From Lepas anatifera (lineage: Eukaryota > Arthropoda > Thecostraca > Lepadidae), in the NCBI GenBank assembly GCA_034440635.1, contig JAOTON010001526.1, positions 3,791,001 through 3,855,000 on the forward strand: a stretch of DNA of 64,000 nt, in the 5' to 3' direction. Of the stretch, positions 48,001 to 58,228 are shown in pieces. A program made the translations under genes and the position numbers. The first letter of the stretch is position 1. Every line of letters begins with the position of its first letter. Under the pieces are notes generated by a model that saw only the letters and a program-made list of their open reading frames with translations, ran no database searches and was not told the origin of the DNA.

Positions 48001-51000
48001 CCCCCTCGAAATATAAGAATATATGCAAAAGGCATGTTTAAAAACTGCAGCCATTAGTCAGAGCAAAGACAGCTGCTTAATATAATTACGAGTCTGCGAT
48101 CTGAAATGATCAAAAGACTCAGGGCACGCTGCCACATAAGAACTGAAATGAGTAGCAGAGCAGCAGAAAAGCGTTCCTTTCACAATATCCACGCGGCCGA
48201 AGGGCACCTGCGGTGGGCTGCGCGGTATTCCCGGCGTGTTTCTGGACGGGATATGTAGTGGGCAGCTTCCGAGCACGAGGGCGGAGTCTACCTTGCCTGA
48301 CAAAGTTCTGTGCGCGAATGGGATATCATATTGAACTCTTCTGTTTGCCAGACTGGTGATTTTGAACAAAGCCAGAAGATACTAGTAAGATGTAAATAAA
48401 TAAGCTGAATTTCTGGCCATAAAAGGCAGTGAGAGCGGGCAATGAAGACTCCACGTATCAAGCACCAGAGTCTGTTAACAACGAGGGGAGGCAGTTGCAT
48501 CGAAATAAGTCCGCCACGAAGGACTCGTACAGCCATGTAAAGTAAATCTCGGCCAAAACGGGGCCGTGGCCACAAGCGGCATCCTCTCTGGTAGAGCCAC
48601 TACCACAGTTCAGGGCAGCGATGGCATTGCTGAGCAGAAAGGATATCTAGAAAGCATATGACCATGAAAACCAGACTCCAAATAATCCGAGTCATTTACA
48701 CCAGGGCACACACACACAGTCCTTAACTGGTGGGGCGGAACAGGGTCAAATATCCATTTTATTCAGACTTTCTCTTTCTTATCAAGCAATTATTCAATAG
48801 TTTTCGATACGGCTGAACTCTACTGCGTCAATGCACCGGGAAATCGCAGCAAGCAGAGTTTTGGCGCTGGTTACCAAAAGTGGGATACGATACGTCATTT
48901 TCAATAGCTCGCGCGCGCCCCATCACTGACCCAGGCGCAAATTTGGCTTCTATAGCGGTACCACCTGTAGGTACGCTGCACGCTATCGTAGAATCCCGTT
49001 GATTGTCAAACTGACTATAAGGAAAACGCAACAAGTGCTGCTCGCTGGCGCAAAAATGTAGCTGTAGAAGGCATCAAGTGCGATTTGAACCAGGCATGAT
49101 AAAACATCCTGGAAACTCTTCAACATAAAGTAAGGAAAATACGTTTGTCACTTTGAGTGAATATATGTGTGACTCAACAAACACATCAGGAGTTCACCAT
49201 GGTCCCAGCAATTAGCCGACCTCAGCAATGGCATATGTTGAAAGTTAGTCCCATATGGTCGAAAATATGTGGACTACGTAGCCTTTCCTGGCGCGGGACA
49301 GCTCTGCTCACAGGGCTTTCGGGCTGTGAGAGGATATTATCCCTTGCCAAGATATGAGGATGTGGGGCTGACCGCTGTGGGGTCGAGATGTGGACTGACC
49401 TGCTGTAGCGCGGATATGTGGACTGACCTGCTGTCGGGTGGAGATGTGGACTGACCTGCTGTGGGGTGGAGAAGTGGACTGACCTGCTGTGGGGTGGAAA
49501 TGTGGGACTGACCTGCTGTGTGGTGGAAATGTGGGACTGACCTGCTGTCGGGTGGAGACGTGGATGATCTGCTGTCGGGTGGAGATGGGGACTGACCTGC
49601 TGTCAGGTGGAGGTGTGGACTGACCTGCTGTCGTGTAGAGATGTGGACTGACCTGCTGTCGGGTGGAGGTGTGGACTGACCTGCTGTTGGGTGGAGATGT
49701 GGACGGACCTGCTGTCGGGTGGAGATGTACCACTGACCTGCCGTGGGGTGGAGGTGTGGACTGACCTGCTGTTGGGTGGATATGTGGACTGACCTGCTGT
49801 CGGGTGGAGATGTGGACTGACCTGCTGGCGGGTGGAGATGTGGACTGACCTGCTGTTGGGTGGAAATGTGGGACTGACCTGCTGTTGGGTGGAGATGTGG
49901 ACTGACCTGCTGGCGGGTGGAGATGTGCACTGACCTGCTGTCGGGTGGAGATGTGGACTGACCTGCTGTCGGGTGGAGATGTGGACTGACCTGCTGGCGG
50001 GTGGAGATGTGGACTGACCTGCTGGCGGGTGGAGATGTGGACTGACCTGCTGTCGGGTGGAGATGTGGACTGACCTGCTGTTGGGTGGAGATGTGGACTG
50101 ACCTGCTGTTGGGTGGAGATGTGGACTGACCTGCTGGCGGGTGGAGATGTGGACTGACCTGCTGTTGGGTGGAGATGTGGACTGACCTGCTGTCGGGTGG
50201 AGATGTGGACTAGACCTGCCGTGGGGTGGAGGTGTGGACTGACCTGCTGTTGGGTGGAGATGTGGACTGACCTGCTGGCGGGTGGAGATGTGCGACATGA
50301 CCGGGGAGTAGCCGTTGCTCCAGGGCAGCATCAGGCCGGCCACCACCACGCACACCAGGATCGTGTACAGAACCCGGAACACAGTCACTCGGTGGGTCGG
50401 CAGCCTGCCAGCCAACGGCGAGCACCTCTGTCAGCCGGGCAACCAGCTGCTGCATAGAGGCAGGATCTGGCGCCCTGACCCACTTCAAGCAATTAAGTAC
50501 TATTTTAAGGTCCGCTATGATTCATGTGCATTTATCCTCGTAAAACATGTTCAAGGTCTGAATTGGTCAAAATGTTTTAATTAGGAAATCCAGTACGCTT
50601 TTTAAACGGAAAACTGTCAAAAATAGTATCGAATGCCTCTAAGACTCAAACACCATTCCTGAGGTTTTAGGGCGGTTCGACTGCAATGATTATTTTTAAA
50701 AATAAAGGACGGCGTTGACCTAAGCTTATGAAAGAGTGTGGAAGTGTAAGCAGGAATGCAGAGCCTACCCACTGCAGCAGGTCTCCTGGTTGGGCGCCTC
50801 CTTGTTGCTGGGCTTGGGTTTAGGTGAGCGACACAGACACTCGGATGAGATGCCCTCCAGCCTCTTCAGCCCCTTCAGTAGCTGCCGGTGTGCCCAGACG
50901 AACGCCGGGCCCACCACCCCGCACAGGAGCCTGCCAGAACTCGGCGTCAACACGTGGCCAGCCCCACACACCCCTCAATGGGCCGTCCGAACTCCGCCGT

Positions 51001-54000
51001 AAATCACCCTTACAGTGTACTAAACGCAAGTCTGTGAGCTATTATCACTAGTGGTCACAGAGAGATGGGGGACCATGAGGCCATGGCCCCCAAAATGGCG
51101 AAATTTGAGCTTATTTCCTAAAAAAGCTATGTTTTTACAATTTCTACCGAGTTTCCCACCCCCTCCCCAAACGGCGCTCCTGCGTCCGCCCCTGTCTATT
51201 ATTGTTGCTTGAATCCCACAAAAACAGCGTTAAGGGTGTACACATAGTTTTGGGTTTATTATTCAGACTTGGAGGATGAAAGTAGCCAAAAGCCAGTGCT
51301 GGGCGGGGGAGCGAACTTCTGTCAGACTTTTGTAATGCAATAACTTCACTTTCTATGGCATCGAGTTAGCGTGAAAACAACGTCAACAGTACGTACGGCG
51401 AGTAAATATGCACACATTGGAGGCAGTTCACGCAATGGGTAAAATATTTGATCAGAAATGTTGTGATGAAAAGGCACACGAAAGAAAACAGAACAGGAAA
51501 TTTTTCCTCGATGATTTCTGAAAAGTCGCAATCGGGGATTTTATTTTCTAAGCTCTTATGCAAAATTTGACCTGTGTCAAAGGACCGAAAGCCATTATTT
51601 TCAGTTAGACAGTGTCACCTTCACATATTTTGAACCAGTGTCGTCAAAGTTCACGACAGGGCCAAACCGTTGTGGTTTTTACACCCTTCTCTACCCCGTC
51701 GGCTTTCATAACTAGCTCAGTTCCCAACAGTTTAAATGACCAGCCAGTGCAGCATACAGAGAAGCGACTAACAGCGCGTTAGCTAAGTTTATTTGTTTTA
51801 TGCCTACTTTTTTGTCCTCTAACGCCATATCGTTCTGATCCCCTGTGTCTCAATTTTTTGCCATTAAAATATTTTCTGAGTAGTATCACAATTTAATTGC
51901 TTTTGCCGTTTCAAAAATGCACTATCAGTGACAAAGCTCAGGTCTGGCACTACCACCCCAAGCCTGACCGCCGAAACGGTGTACACATGGACGTTCCAGA
52001 TTGCCGAGCGCCGAAATCACATAAGGAAAGGGGAATACTCACCCGATGGCCACGGAGATAGCCAGGAACTCAAGGTTGAAGGGCAGCGGCTGAGTGTAGT
52101 CCTCGTGGTACATCGGCAATATGTCTGCCATACAGAGAATCAGGTAAAAAGGCTGCCTGCACGGCTCCGGCCGTGAGCAACTGCAATACAATGGGCGTGA
52201 CCAAGAGTTGACAGGTACTGGTGCGGACCGTACACAAACAGTGATGTCATGTCACCGAACAGGGCAGCAGCCGGCTCAATTCTGTCAATTTCGGAGACAT
52301 TAAAATAGCAATAACAGTGCAGGGTAACTACACTGGCTGGCGTGATGGAGTCCCTGCTTTGGTACGCCCCTGAAGGCCAAATACAGGCTGGTGAGTGGGA
52401 GTATTTTTACGGCGGTGGTGACGGGCACGGACTGGCTTCTTCCTCGGGGGTACCGGAGCCTGTCGGCAAGTGGAGTCACGCACGAAACACAGTCACAGCG
52501 CGCCCACCAGTGCCTCACACTGCAGCTGGTCACGGGCGCCTGCCTCCCGCCATCGTGGATAGACCGTGTCGTGTCCCAGAACATTCCGCTCTGATTTAGT
52601 TTAGTTAAGTATTTTCACTGCCTCATCAACGGGCCAGAGGCCCGGTTAGAGATGAGATCACCAGACATAAAACATATATTCAAAACATTCAGCCTACCAT
52701 ATCCAAGGTTTCCCCGACACGTTCAGTTCAAGTCGTTCGCACATGATGGCTATCAATTCCAATCCAATCAAAATCCCAAAAATACACTAAATCAACAAAA
52801 AAAGGAACCAAAACCCTGTTCCAGATTTGAACCCACTGTAATCATCCGGCCAATCCAATCGAATCCAAACCGTCAGCGGCTCGGGATTCATTCGAAAGTC
52901 CAATCCACGGTATATTCCAACTGTAGGACTTTCCAGACTCGTCCACTGTGCACGTGAAGGTGGTAACGCAACGGATATATTTATTTTCCAGGCTAATGCT
53001 GGCTACACATGAGCATTAGAAACGGTGAAGAGTAAGAGTGCCTGGATCGCAGCTTTGTCGCAAGTCCTCTTCAACTGGGACACGCGATGCTCTGGCACAC
53101 CACGTCAATCAGGCCTCTGACTCTGTAAGCCAAGTATTCATACTTTTGAGTTTCATCAGGCAGTTGGGCCATTAACAGCAGCGAAATGGCACGAAGAGGC
53201 ACTCGTACTCGGAGTGGCCACAGAGAGTGCCACCTCACCCGTTTCGTGGTACATCTGGGAGAGGTACTTGTAGACGAGCGTGCCGCAGACGGCGGCGAAG
53301 AAGCCGCGCCAGTAGTTCCGCACGGCGAAGTAGGCGCGAGTGGCTTCAATGCTGAAGAGGACTCCTGCAACGGCACAGAGCTTGTTGATAAATCGTGCCT
53401 AAATCGTGAGCATTTGAAAAGAGACTGGAAACTCACGAAAAAAACGTGAACGTTATTACGTTTGTTTCTGCACTTCGCCAATCCCCCCCGTCACTGCTGT
53501 GCGTGTGTGTTTCTCTCTTTTGTGCCTGACTCTTCTTGAATACATGTTGATGGCTCTAGGTGCATTCTATGGCCAGAATCAGGTCGTGAGTATGTGCACT
53601 TTCCCTATCATTATGTATCCGATTAATTTCTGTTAATTTATAAAGTAATGCCAATGTCAATGAAATAGAATGGCCTAGTGACTCGTCCAGGATATTCTGC
53701 CAGCATTTTCTGCAGAACATTTTGCAAGAATAATTTGCGCTAGGTATGAATCAAAAGTGTGCTATTTTAACCGTTAAACATGTTTATAAAAATACAAATA
53801 TAAATTTTACAAATAAACAAAGTAATCATACAATAATGAAGAAATACTGAACCAAATTAGCGTAATCCAATTGTTCGCACCGACAAATTTACTAAGGAAA
53901 CTTGGTGTAGCTCCCGATATCCATATTAAAAATTCATTCCACACGAATATTAAAAACTACACTTCTGCCTGCTATTACAAATGTAATAACAGCTGATGCT

Positions 54001-57000
54001 AGCACCAGTTTCGCATACAAAATACGGATATGATGTCAAAAGCGATCCAGCTGCGCTCACCAACTCAATTTTGCAAAATTACAAATCATATGTCTTTTGC
54101 AGTCGGCCAACTATGTTTCTGGGGGTGACACCCAGTTTTTACTCAACTCACTCTGTGCAGTGCCACAAGATCGATATTTTCTGGATCGATAGAGTACCCG
54201 TGGTGGTGATACTTGAAGACTGGCGTTCCTCTTTTCTTTGCCATAGTCTATCGGTGCGTGACGACGTGCACCAGTAAGTCAATGACAGCAAAGCTTAATA
54301 TGCTCACAGGAGCATATATCTCATTTTTTTCAACGACGCTCTTTTTACATGACGGTAGCCTAAGCTTTACACACTCCACGACGGTACATCCCGAAACTTA
54401 TCCATCGGTTCAATTCAAGAGCCTCTGACGTAACCTCTGATGCCAGTGCTGCCGAGATGAAGAAACGCAGCTTAGCTGTACCACCCACGACGAGATGCAC
54501 TCCTACGCCAAATGACAGCAAAAAGCTTCCTCACGCCGGGCTCGTGCAAAAACAATAGGGCCTGGAACCGGCGGCGATATCACATCTGCAAGGGCGCGTG
54601 ACCGCCCGTGGTGGTGTATTTTCCCCCACGCGAGTACTAAATTGTAGGGGCTAATCGGCGATTCGCAGTGTGTGGGCGGGAGCTTCTTCAAACCAACAGA
54701 CTACCATGGGCGGACCCAGGATTTCCGATCGGGGGAGGGGGTACCTGGCCGAGAGTGCTATTCAGACTAGAGTGGCACCACTGTGGGACGGGCAATCTAT
54801 TAGGGGCGCTAAATATTATCGCCGAGGCGCCAATACACCCATCCTGGGGGAAAGTGATGTTTCAGGGGGCTGCAGAGGACATTTCAGGTGGGCACCGAGG
54901 CCATGAGGGGTACGTTCTACCCACGTCCCTCCCCGGATCTGCCTACGCAGACTACAACAGGATGCGCTGTAAGTACGACGATCTTAGTGTGACGTTTATA
55001 TGGAGCTTATTGACAACTGACCAATAAAACATGTCTGTCGGCAAACATTAATAGCCCGCTTGTTTATAGTTCCTGGACACGGATATGATCTCACCTCGCA
55101 AAAAAACAGGTAATCAAACTTTACCAAACCGACGTACTACCAAAGCCCTTATCACAACGGAATTCAATGCTCCTCCGAGAACAAATCTAGTGTAATACTC
55201 CCCACTTTCTCTCAATCAAAGTGCTGCGTATCTGCTGTTACGCCATCGCACAAGTCTACCTTGACGTAACGTGTATTGCTTCCCATTCACATCTGGGAGG
55301 CGTTCGCAAATTGTTTCCAGCGCTGACTGCACTCAGAGCCTGAAATATTCGCGCTGAAATACCCAGCAAATACTAAGAATCTCCCCATTTTCAGCTACAA
55401 CATTTAGAATTCACATTCAAAAGAAATCAAAGCATACGAAAAAAACATTACGACTTGTTACAAAGCAGACTTCCAGTACCATAACATTCTGCCCATGGTG
55501 CAGCCCACATCTCCAATACACGACATATTTCATCAACTCCGATACACGACACAGCTCCTCACTTACGACACACGATACAATCCTCGCAGACATACGACAC
55601 AGTTCCCCACCTCCGACACACGACACATTTCATCAACTCCGACACACGACACAGTTCCTCATCGCCGACACACGTTTCAATCCCCGCAGACATACGACAC
55701 AGTTCCCTTCGGAATAGCTAGGACACAGTCGCCACCTCCCACTCGCAGCGCACCTCCGACACACGACACACTTCGCCTCGGAGTAGTTACGACACGGACC
55801 CCACCGTGCAGTTCAGTCCCATCTCTGACGCGCGGCACAATCCCCCCTCGGAATATCTACGACCCAGTCCCCAGTTCCTACGCGCGGCGCTGACCTCACC
55901 TCCCACCGGAGCGCCGTAGCAGACGGCGGCGCCCATGGTGCAGGCAGCAGCCACCAGCTCGTTCCCTGTGTGCCGCTCCAGTTCATCAGCCGATATGTCC
56001 TTAAACACTTTGGTGATGAAGAGCGCGAACACCGCCGCCACGTGTGTGACTGGACCCTGTCGGCCAGCAGAGAGGCGGCACGCTCAGGAACAGTACGGAA
56101 GAACGGCGCACAGTCGGCACGCGAGCCACGTGCGGGGGCCTCCGTTAATCGGGGTCACCTGGTGTAGGGTCAGTCAGTCAGGGCCACGGTGTGTTAACGG
56201 GTGTCCAAGGTGCCCAAGAAGCCAGTCATGACATGCTCAGGTCGCTCTTAACGCAGGTGCTGCTGCAATCGAACACTGTTAATTAATGCAGCTGTTGGTG
56301 TTCACTGAAATATGTCGCGGAAGCTAACAGCTAGTTTCACTTGGTAAGATAAGGGTGCAAACCGTGTAAAAAAGTTTTGATGATGGCATCCACAGGCCCA
56401 GGGGACAACAAGGGGCACTTGCCCCTCCCCCCATCGAACCTCGGCGTCCCCTGAAAGGTCGGTGGCGACCGCTGAAATGTTGCTTCCCACCCCTTCCCCT
56501 CAGGACCCCTTTAGGATGCAAGTATTAGAGCCCCTAGCCTAGGATTTAGCGCCCACTTGAAAGGTTTAGCCGCCCAAAAATTTCCCACCCCCCGATTATG
56601 TACCCCCTCCTCCATCACAAATTCTGAATCCACGTATAAATGGCGGCCATTTTTGGCAACCAAAAGTAAAAAAAACAATGACAAAAAAACATTGTTCATC
56701 AGCATCAGCGATACCCATTAGCTACCTAATTGGTATCGCGCAACTTTACAATCACATAAGCTCTAGCAAATAAAAACATTAAAACATTATTGCAACTAAG
56801 TCACCGGCACTACCTTGCTTTATATTTGCAAGCAACTTGAGCTATGCTATCCCCGATGGTTATGAATATTTTTTTTTCATATGCGTTTTGGCAGAATCGG
56901 TATTTTTGTATGATCCTATGTACCTGTGAGTGAATTCAGGCTTTAACGGCGAGCCGACTGGAAAAGGATTCGGCTGGAACACTACCGGACCCAATGGGGG

Positions 57001-58228
57001 AAACCAAAGCACTTTCACTGACCATCAGCTCCTGACACCATAAACAGCAAAACGTTTTTATGTGATTCCTGACGTGCAGACAAAGACTGGCCGGCTGCTT
57101 TTTTCACCGGCTGCCTCCAGGAAAACCGGCAGCAGCATTGTGCGGCACCGTTTCCCCATAAACAGACGACTGCAGAAGGCCGCTTCTGTCAAGCGTCGGC
57201 CAGCTCTGTTTGTCTCGGTTACAGGAAATGATAGTGTTGGGTTGTCAGAGGCGAGTGCAGAGGTTTGAATCACAACCCGCCGGTCGCCTGGTATCCTGAA
57301 CAAGCTCTCACTCCGCTGGTCTCCGTTATAACAGGGCTGGAATTGACCGAACCGAGTGCCTGGAGGCGGCCGTCCAGTTCGCACATGGCTGGACTGCACC
57401 ACGCCTGGAAGTGGTCAGTGGCCACGACGGCAGTCGTTAGGATGTAACGGTAGCTTAACACATCCCGGATGTGAACTCCACTCCCTGGCACGGGGGCTAG
57501 ATCGGCCACCGCGGGCTGACCCGCAAAGGCGCAAATCGCCCAGAAAGGCACACACGGGTGCAACAGTATTAATCAGCCATCCAACGGTTCAATGGTCTAT
57601 AATTATCTGTGCCAGTCTACACTAAAACCTCAAGAAAAACTCAAATGTTCTGGGTTCTGCGCGACATCTTAGAATACCTCAGGTAGCTAAGTTGTCCACT
57701 GAGACTTGAGCTTGAGTCTTCATTACCGTCTCTTTCCATAGTTTTGATTATTTCGTGTCCATTACGACGACACTTTAAAGGCCACTGTATGTGCTGTAGC
57801 CATTGTACGTGCTTGCAACAATACAAGCAATACACCCAGAGAATCACAATGACGTTCTTATCTCTCCATCTGGACACGAAACATATCCATGTTTAGTGTT
57901 ATGGGGGAGGGGGCGCAACATGACAACGCCACCGACGCGCCCCAAAAGTCTCACTAATAATGATGAAGCACCCAGAAACACTATTAGTCATATTTCGTGG
58001 CAAAAAATGGCTTTGTTATTAAATAAAATGAAAAAAATGAGCTTCACCAGATGCCCAGCTGGGATATTTTGCCACCCAGATGATAAGGGCTTACCTCCTT
58101 TCCAAGCGGGAGCTCAGTGCAAAGTGTGACTGGCAGGAATATGATCTTCCCAATGCACGTCAGAGGAGAGAACGTGTTCTTCATCTTCACGCCCTGCAAG
58201 TACGCCTTCATCTCGGGGAAACCGGAAC
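38823..58228 (-). CDS. ClC-a: CLC-family chloride channel (ClC-1/2/K branch), 18 exons, N-terminus not in window
   Basis: Exons in gene order: 58228-58095, 56056-55900, 53364-53239, 52124-52043, 50930-50769, 50404-50272, 47586-47344, 47038-46888, 46518-46282, 45975-45835, 45289-45166, 44424-44229, 43538-43233, 42922-42471, 42211-42112, 41727-41644, 40207-40064, 39065-38823. All introns are GT-AG and all phases agree, giving about 1,070 residues. CLC proteins are homodimeric membrane proteins with one pore per subunit and two cytoplasmic CBS domains. The GSGFPE and GKE|GP filters (gating Glu), the pore Tyr in SMYDS and both CBS domains are present. The proton-pathway Glu of CLC exchangers is Ala (FSIEAT), which points to a channel. 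The helix N signature GxFxP reads GALIP, with Leu for Phe. The first ~150 residues (helices B-C) are not found and probably lie past 64,000. The linker between CBS domains is long and Ser/Pro-rich. It may be ClC-a or a diverged paralogue. Confidence 0.9.
39270..39410 (-). mobile_element. SINE fragment in the last CLC intron
   Basis: Resembles the middle of the SINE at 22,224 in reverse (CAGGCTATCCTCTAACCGTC, GCCAGCCAATCAACGCCGGG). A tRNA-like head (TAGCTCAGTTTGTAGAACCG on the minus strand) occurs near 39,905-39,950 and may be a second copy. Confidence 0.5.
40064..40207 (-). CDS. ClC-a: CLC exon 17: CBS domain 2
   Basis: Acceptor CGCCGCCAG; encodes [36 protein letters not shown] and [12 protein letters not shown]; donor AGG|GTAAGC. 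Matches PFQLVEQT.L...H.LF..L...YV...G.LVG of the family. Confidence 0.92.
40720..41000. repeat. GC-rich GGATCCAGG-family repeat in CLC intron 16
   Basis: Opens with GGGCGGGACCTGGATTTCTG and closes with CCACCTGGATCCGCCTATG. It contains GGGGGCGCCA and similar phrases shared with 19,740-20,395, 54,700-54,930 and 56,360-56,640. Confidence 0.55.
41644..41727 (-). CDS. ClC-a: CLC exon 16: charged helix before CBS 2
   Basis: Acceptor CACCTTCAG; encodes [20 protein letters not shown], then SRVLELDQ; donor CAG|GTGAGA. Position and charge match the EEQQLDE helix before CBS 2 in ClC-2. Confidence 0.82.
42112..42211 (-). CDS. ClC-a: CLC exon 15: linker
   Basis: Acceptor TATCGCAG; encodes [20 protein letters not shown], then [13 protein letters not shown]; donor CCG|GTAAGT. 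Confidence 0.8.
42471..42922 (-). CDS. ClC-a: CLC exon 14: long Ser/Pro-rich linker
   Basis: Acceptor CCGGCAG; encodes a disordered linker ([24 protein letters not shown], a basic [11 protein letters not shown]) ending in [16 protein letters not shown]; donor AG|GTGGGT. Many Ser followed by acidic residues suggest phosphorylation sites. Confidence 0.78.
43233..43538 (-). CDS. ClC-a: CLC exon 13: basic and acidic linker
   Basis: Acceptor TCTGCAG; encodes [20 protein letters not shown] and [10 protein letters not shown] (like RKSILKKTNS in fly ClC-a), then an EEEE/PAP-rich part and [11 protein letters not shown]; donor CAG|GTCAGA. Confidence 0.8.
43741..44119. repeat. (ATCC)n microsatellite, about 94 units, in CLC intron 12
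   Basis: Nearly pure ATCC repeat with a CCAC-rich stretch near 43,790-43,825. Its edge is only about 110 bp from the exon 12 donor. WMDG-type readings on the minus strand are artefacts of the repeat. Confidence 0.97.
44229..44424 (-). CDS. ClC-a: CLC exon 12: acidic linker (acceptor uncertain)
   Basis: Linker coding [20 protein letters not shown], an EEE-containing stretch and [19 protein letters not shown]; donor AAG|GTTACT, weak. Two in-phase acceptors are possible (exon start 44,424 or 44,448). Supported mainly by phase and an open frame, not by conservation. Confidence 0.6.
45166..45289 (-). CDS. ClC-a: CLC exon 11: end of CBS domain 1
   Basis: Acceptor CCGACAG; encodes [18 protein letters not shown], matching D/ENM.LLGSV of the family, then [18 protein letters not shown]; donor AA|GTGAGT. 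Confidence 0.88.
45835..45975 (-). CDS. ClC-a: CLC exon 10: first part of CBS domain 1
   Basis: Acceptor CTCGACAG; encodes [18 protein letters not shown] through [10 protein letters not shown]; donor G|GTAAGA. A decayed copy of its first ~50 bp lies just upstream at 46,012-46,077. Confidence 0.93.
46012..46077 (-). pseudogene. Decayed partial duplicate of CLC exon 10 start
   Basis: The minus strand translates, in the same frame as exon 10, to [15 protein letters not shown] against [15 protein letters not shown], preceded by CCCGTACTCGGCAAG where the real exon has CCCGTGCTCGACAG. It then reaches a TAA stop and the acceptor AG is lost. Confidence 0.8.
46282..46518 (-). CDS. ClC-a: CLC exon 9: helices O-R
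   Basis: Acceptor CGCCAG; encodes [34 protein letters not shown] and [14 protein letters not shown]; donor G|GTGAGG. The Tyr of SMYDS is the pore-lining Tyr of the family. Confidence 0.95.
46888..47038 (-). CDS. ClC-a: CLC exon 8: helix N, GALIP signature
   Basis: Acceptor TCCGGCAG; encodes [20 protein letters not shown] and on through [15 protein letters not shown]; donor A|GTAAGA. The family motif GxFxP is GALIP. The segment before exon 9 is shorter than in ClC-2. Confidence 0.92.
47344..47586 (-). CDS. ClC-a: CLC exon 7: glycosylated extracellular loop and next helix
   Basis: Acceptor CCTGCAG; encodes [16 protein letters not shown], a loop with two Cys (FCPPG, ENCTA) and sequons NVS, NCT and NRT, then [10 protein letters not shown]; donor TAC|GTTAGT. 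That donor gives an ungapped match to the family; the GTATAC a few bases on would not. Confidence 0.88.
49355..50299. repeat. 28-bp minisatellite repeating the CLC exon 6 splice donor
   Basis: About 33 units of TGGACTGACCTGCTGTCGGG plus TGGAGATG, with some 27- and 29-bp variants. On the coding strand each unit reads CATCTCCACCCGACAGCAG then GTCAGTCCA, so nearly every unit has a CAG|GTCAGT donor. The right-most unit overlaps the end of exon 6, so exon, donor and intron start all belong to the array. Because 28 is not a multiple of three and no frame has a stop in the unit, all three coding-strand frames are open over long stretches. Confidence 0.95.
50272..50404 (-). CDS. ClC-a: CLC exon 6: helix J-K, ends in the first minisatellite unit
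   Basis: Acceptor GGCAG, with a poor pyrimidine tract. It encodes [19 protein letters not shown] and ends at HISTRQQ with donor CAG|GTCAGT. Joined to exon 7 ([10 protein letters not shown]) it matches the family pattern STHEQVTQLFSNFTW, so this first donor gives the normal-length protein. The same donor is then repeated through the intron. Confidence 0.85.
50769..50930 (-). CDS. ClC-a: CLC exon 5: helix I-J region
   Basis: Acceptor TGGCAG; encodes [20 protein letters not shown], then a divergent Cys/Lys-rich stretch ending CCSG; donor GG|GTAGGC, a weaker donor. Aligns with CG..GA..VW.HR of the family. Confidence 0.85.
52043..52124 (-). CDS. ClC-a: CLC exon 4: entry to helix I
   Basis: Acceptor TGGCAG; encodes [19 protein letters not shown], then LAISVAIG; donor GG|GTGAGT. 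Corresponds to the PFD...EL segment of ClC-2. Confidence 0.85.
53239..53364 (-). CDS. ClC-a: CLC exon 3: GVLFSIEA to NYWRGFF
   Basis: Acceptor TTGCAG; encodes [20 protein letters not shown] and on to LSQMYHET; donor G|GTGAGG. Ala after Glu in FSIEA replaces the exchanger proton glutamate. Confidence 0.93.
54700..54930. repeat. GC-rich GGACCCAGG-family repeat in CLC intron 2
   Basis: Starts CCATGGGCGGACCCAGGATT and continues with GGGGGAGGGGG and GGGGCGCTAAATAT-type phrases shared with the block at 40,720; ends near CTCCCCGGATCTGCCTACG. Confidence 0.5.
55480..55899. repeat. Degenerate ~25-bp tandem repeat directly after the exon 2 donor
   Basis: CCGACACACGACACAGTTCC-like units, diverged, fill the first ~420 bp of the intron on the exon 2 side; copies become cleaner away from the exon. 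On the coding strand they read GTGTCGTGTGTCGGAG. Confidence 0.75.
55900..56056 (-). CDS. ClC-a: CLC exon 2: helices F-H
   Basis: The acceptor CGACAG precedes GGT CCA, completing GKE|GPVTHVA. It encodes [27 protein letters not shown] and VGG, then donor G|GTGAGG. A diverged tandem repeat follows in the intron almost at once. Confidence 0.92.
56360..56640. repeat. GC-rich repeat in CLC intron 1
   Basis: Shares CCCCTGAAAGGTCGG, GATTTAGCGCCCAC and TGAAAGGTT phrases with 19,760-19,920, in the same orientation. Confidence 0.5.
58095..58228 (-). CDS. ClC-a: CLC exon 1 found: GSGIP and GKEGP filter segments
   Basis: Starts two bases into a Gly codon after a CCCTCAG acceptor and encodes [17 protein letters not shown] through PLGKE, ending at GAG|GTAAGC. 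It covers the first and second anion-selectivity motifs; the gating Glu is the last codon. Confidence 0.92.

Noticed and set aside
49308..50415. Three overlapping minus-strand frames of 141, 197 and 270 residues
   Set aside because: They are the three frames of the 28-bp minisatellite; only the first ~44 codons of the longest are CLC exon 6.
57058..57563. Open frames of about 60-115 residues on both strands in CLC intron 1
   Set aside because: No recognisable domain, and exons 1 and 2 join in phase without them.
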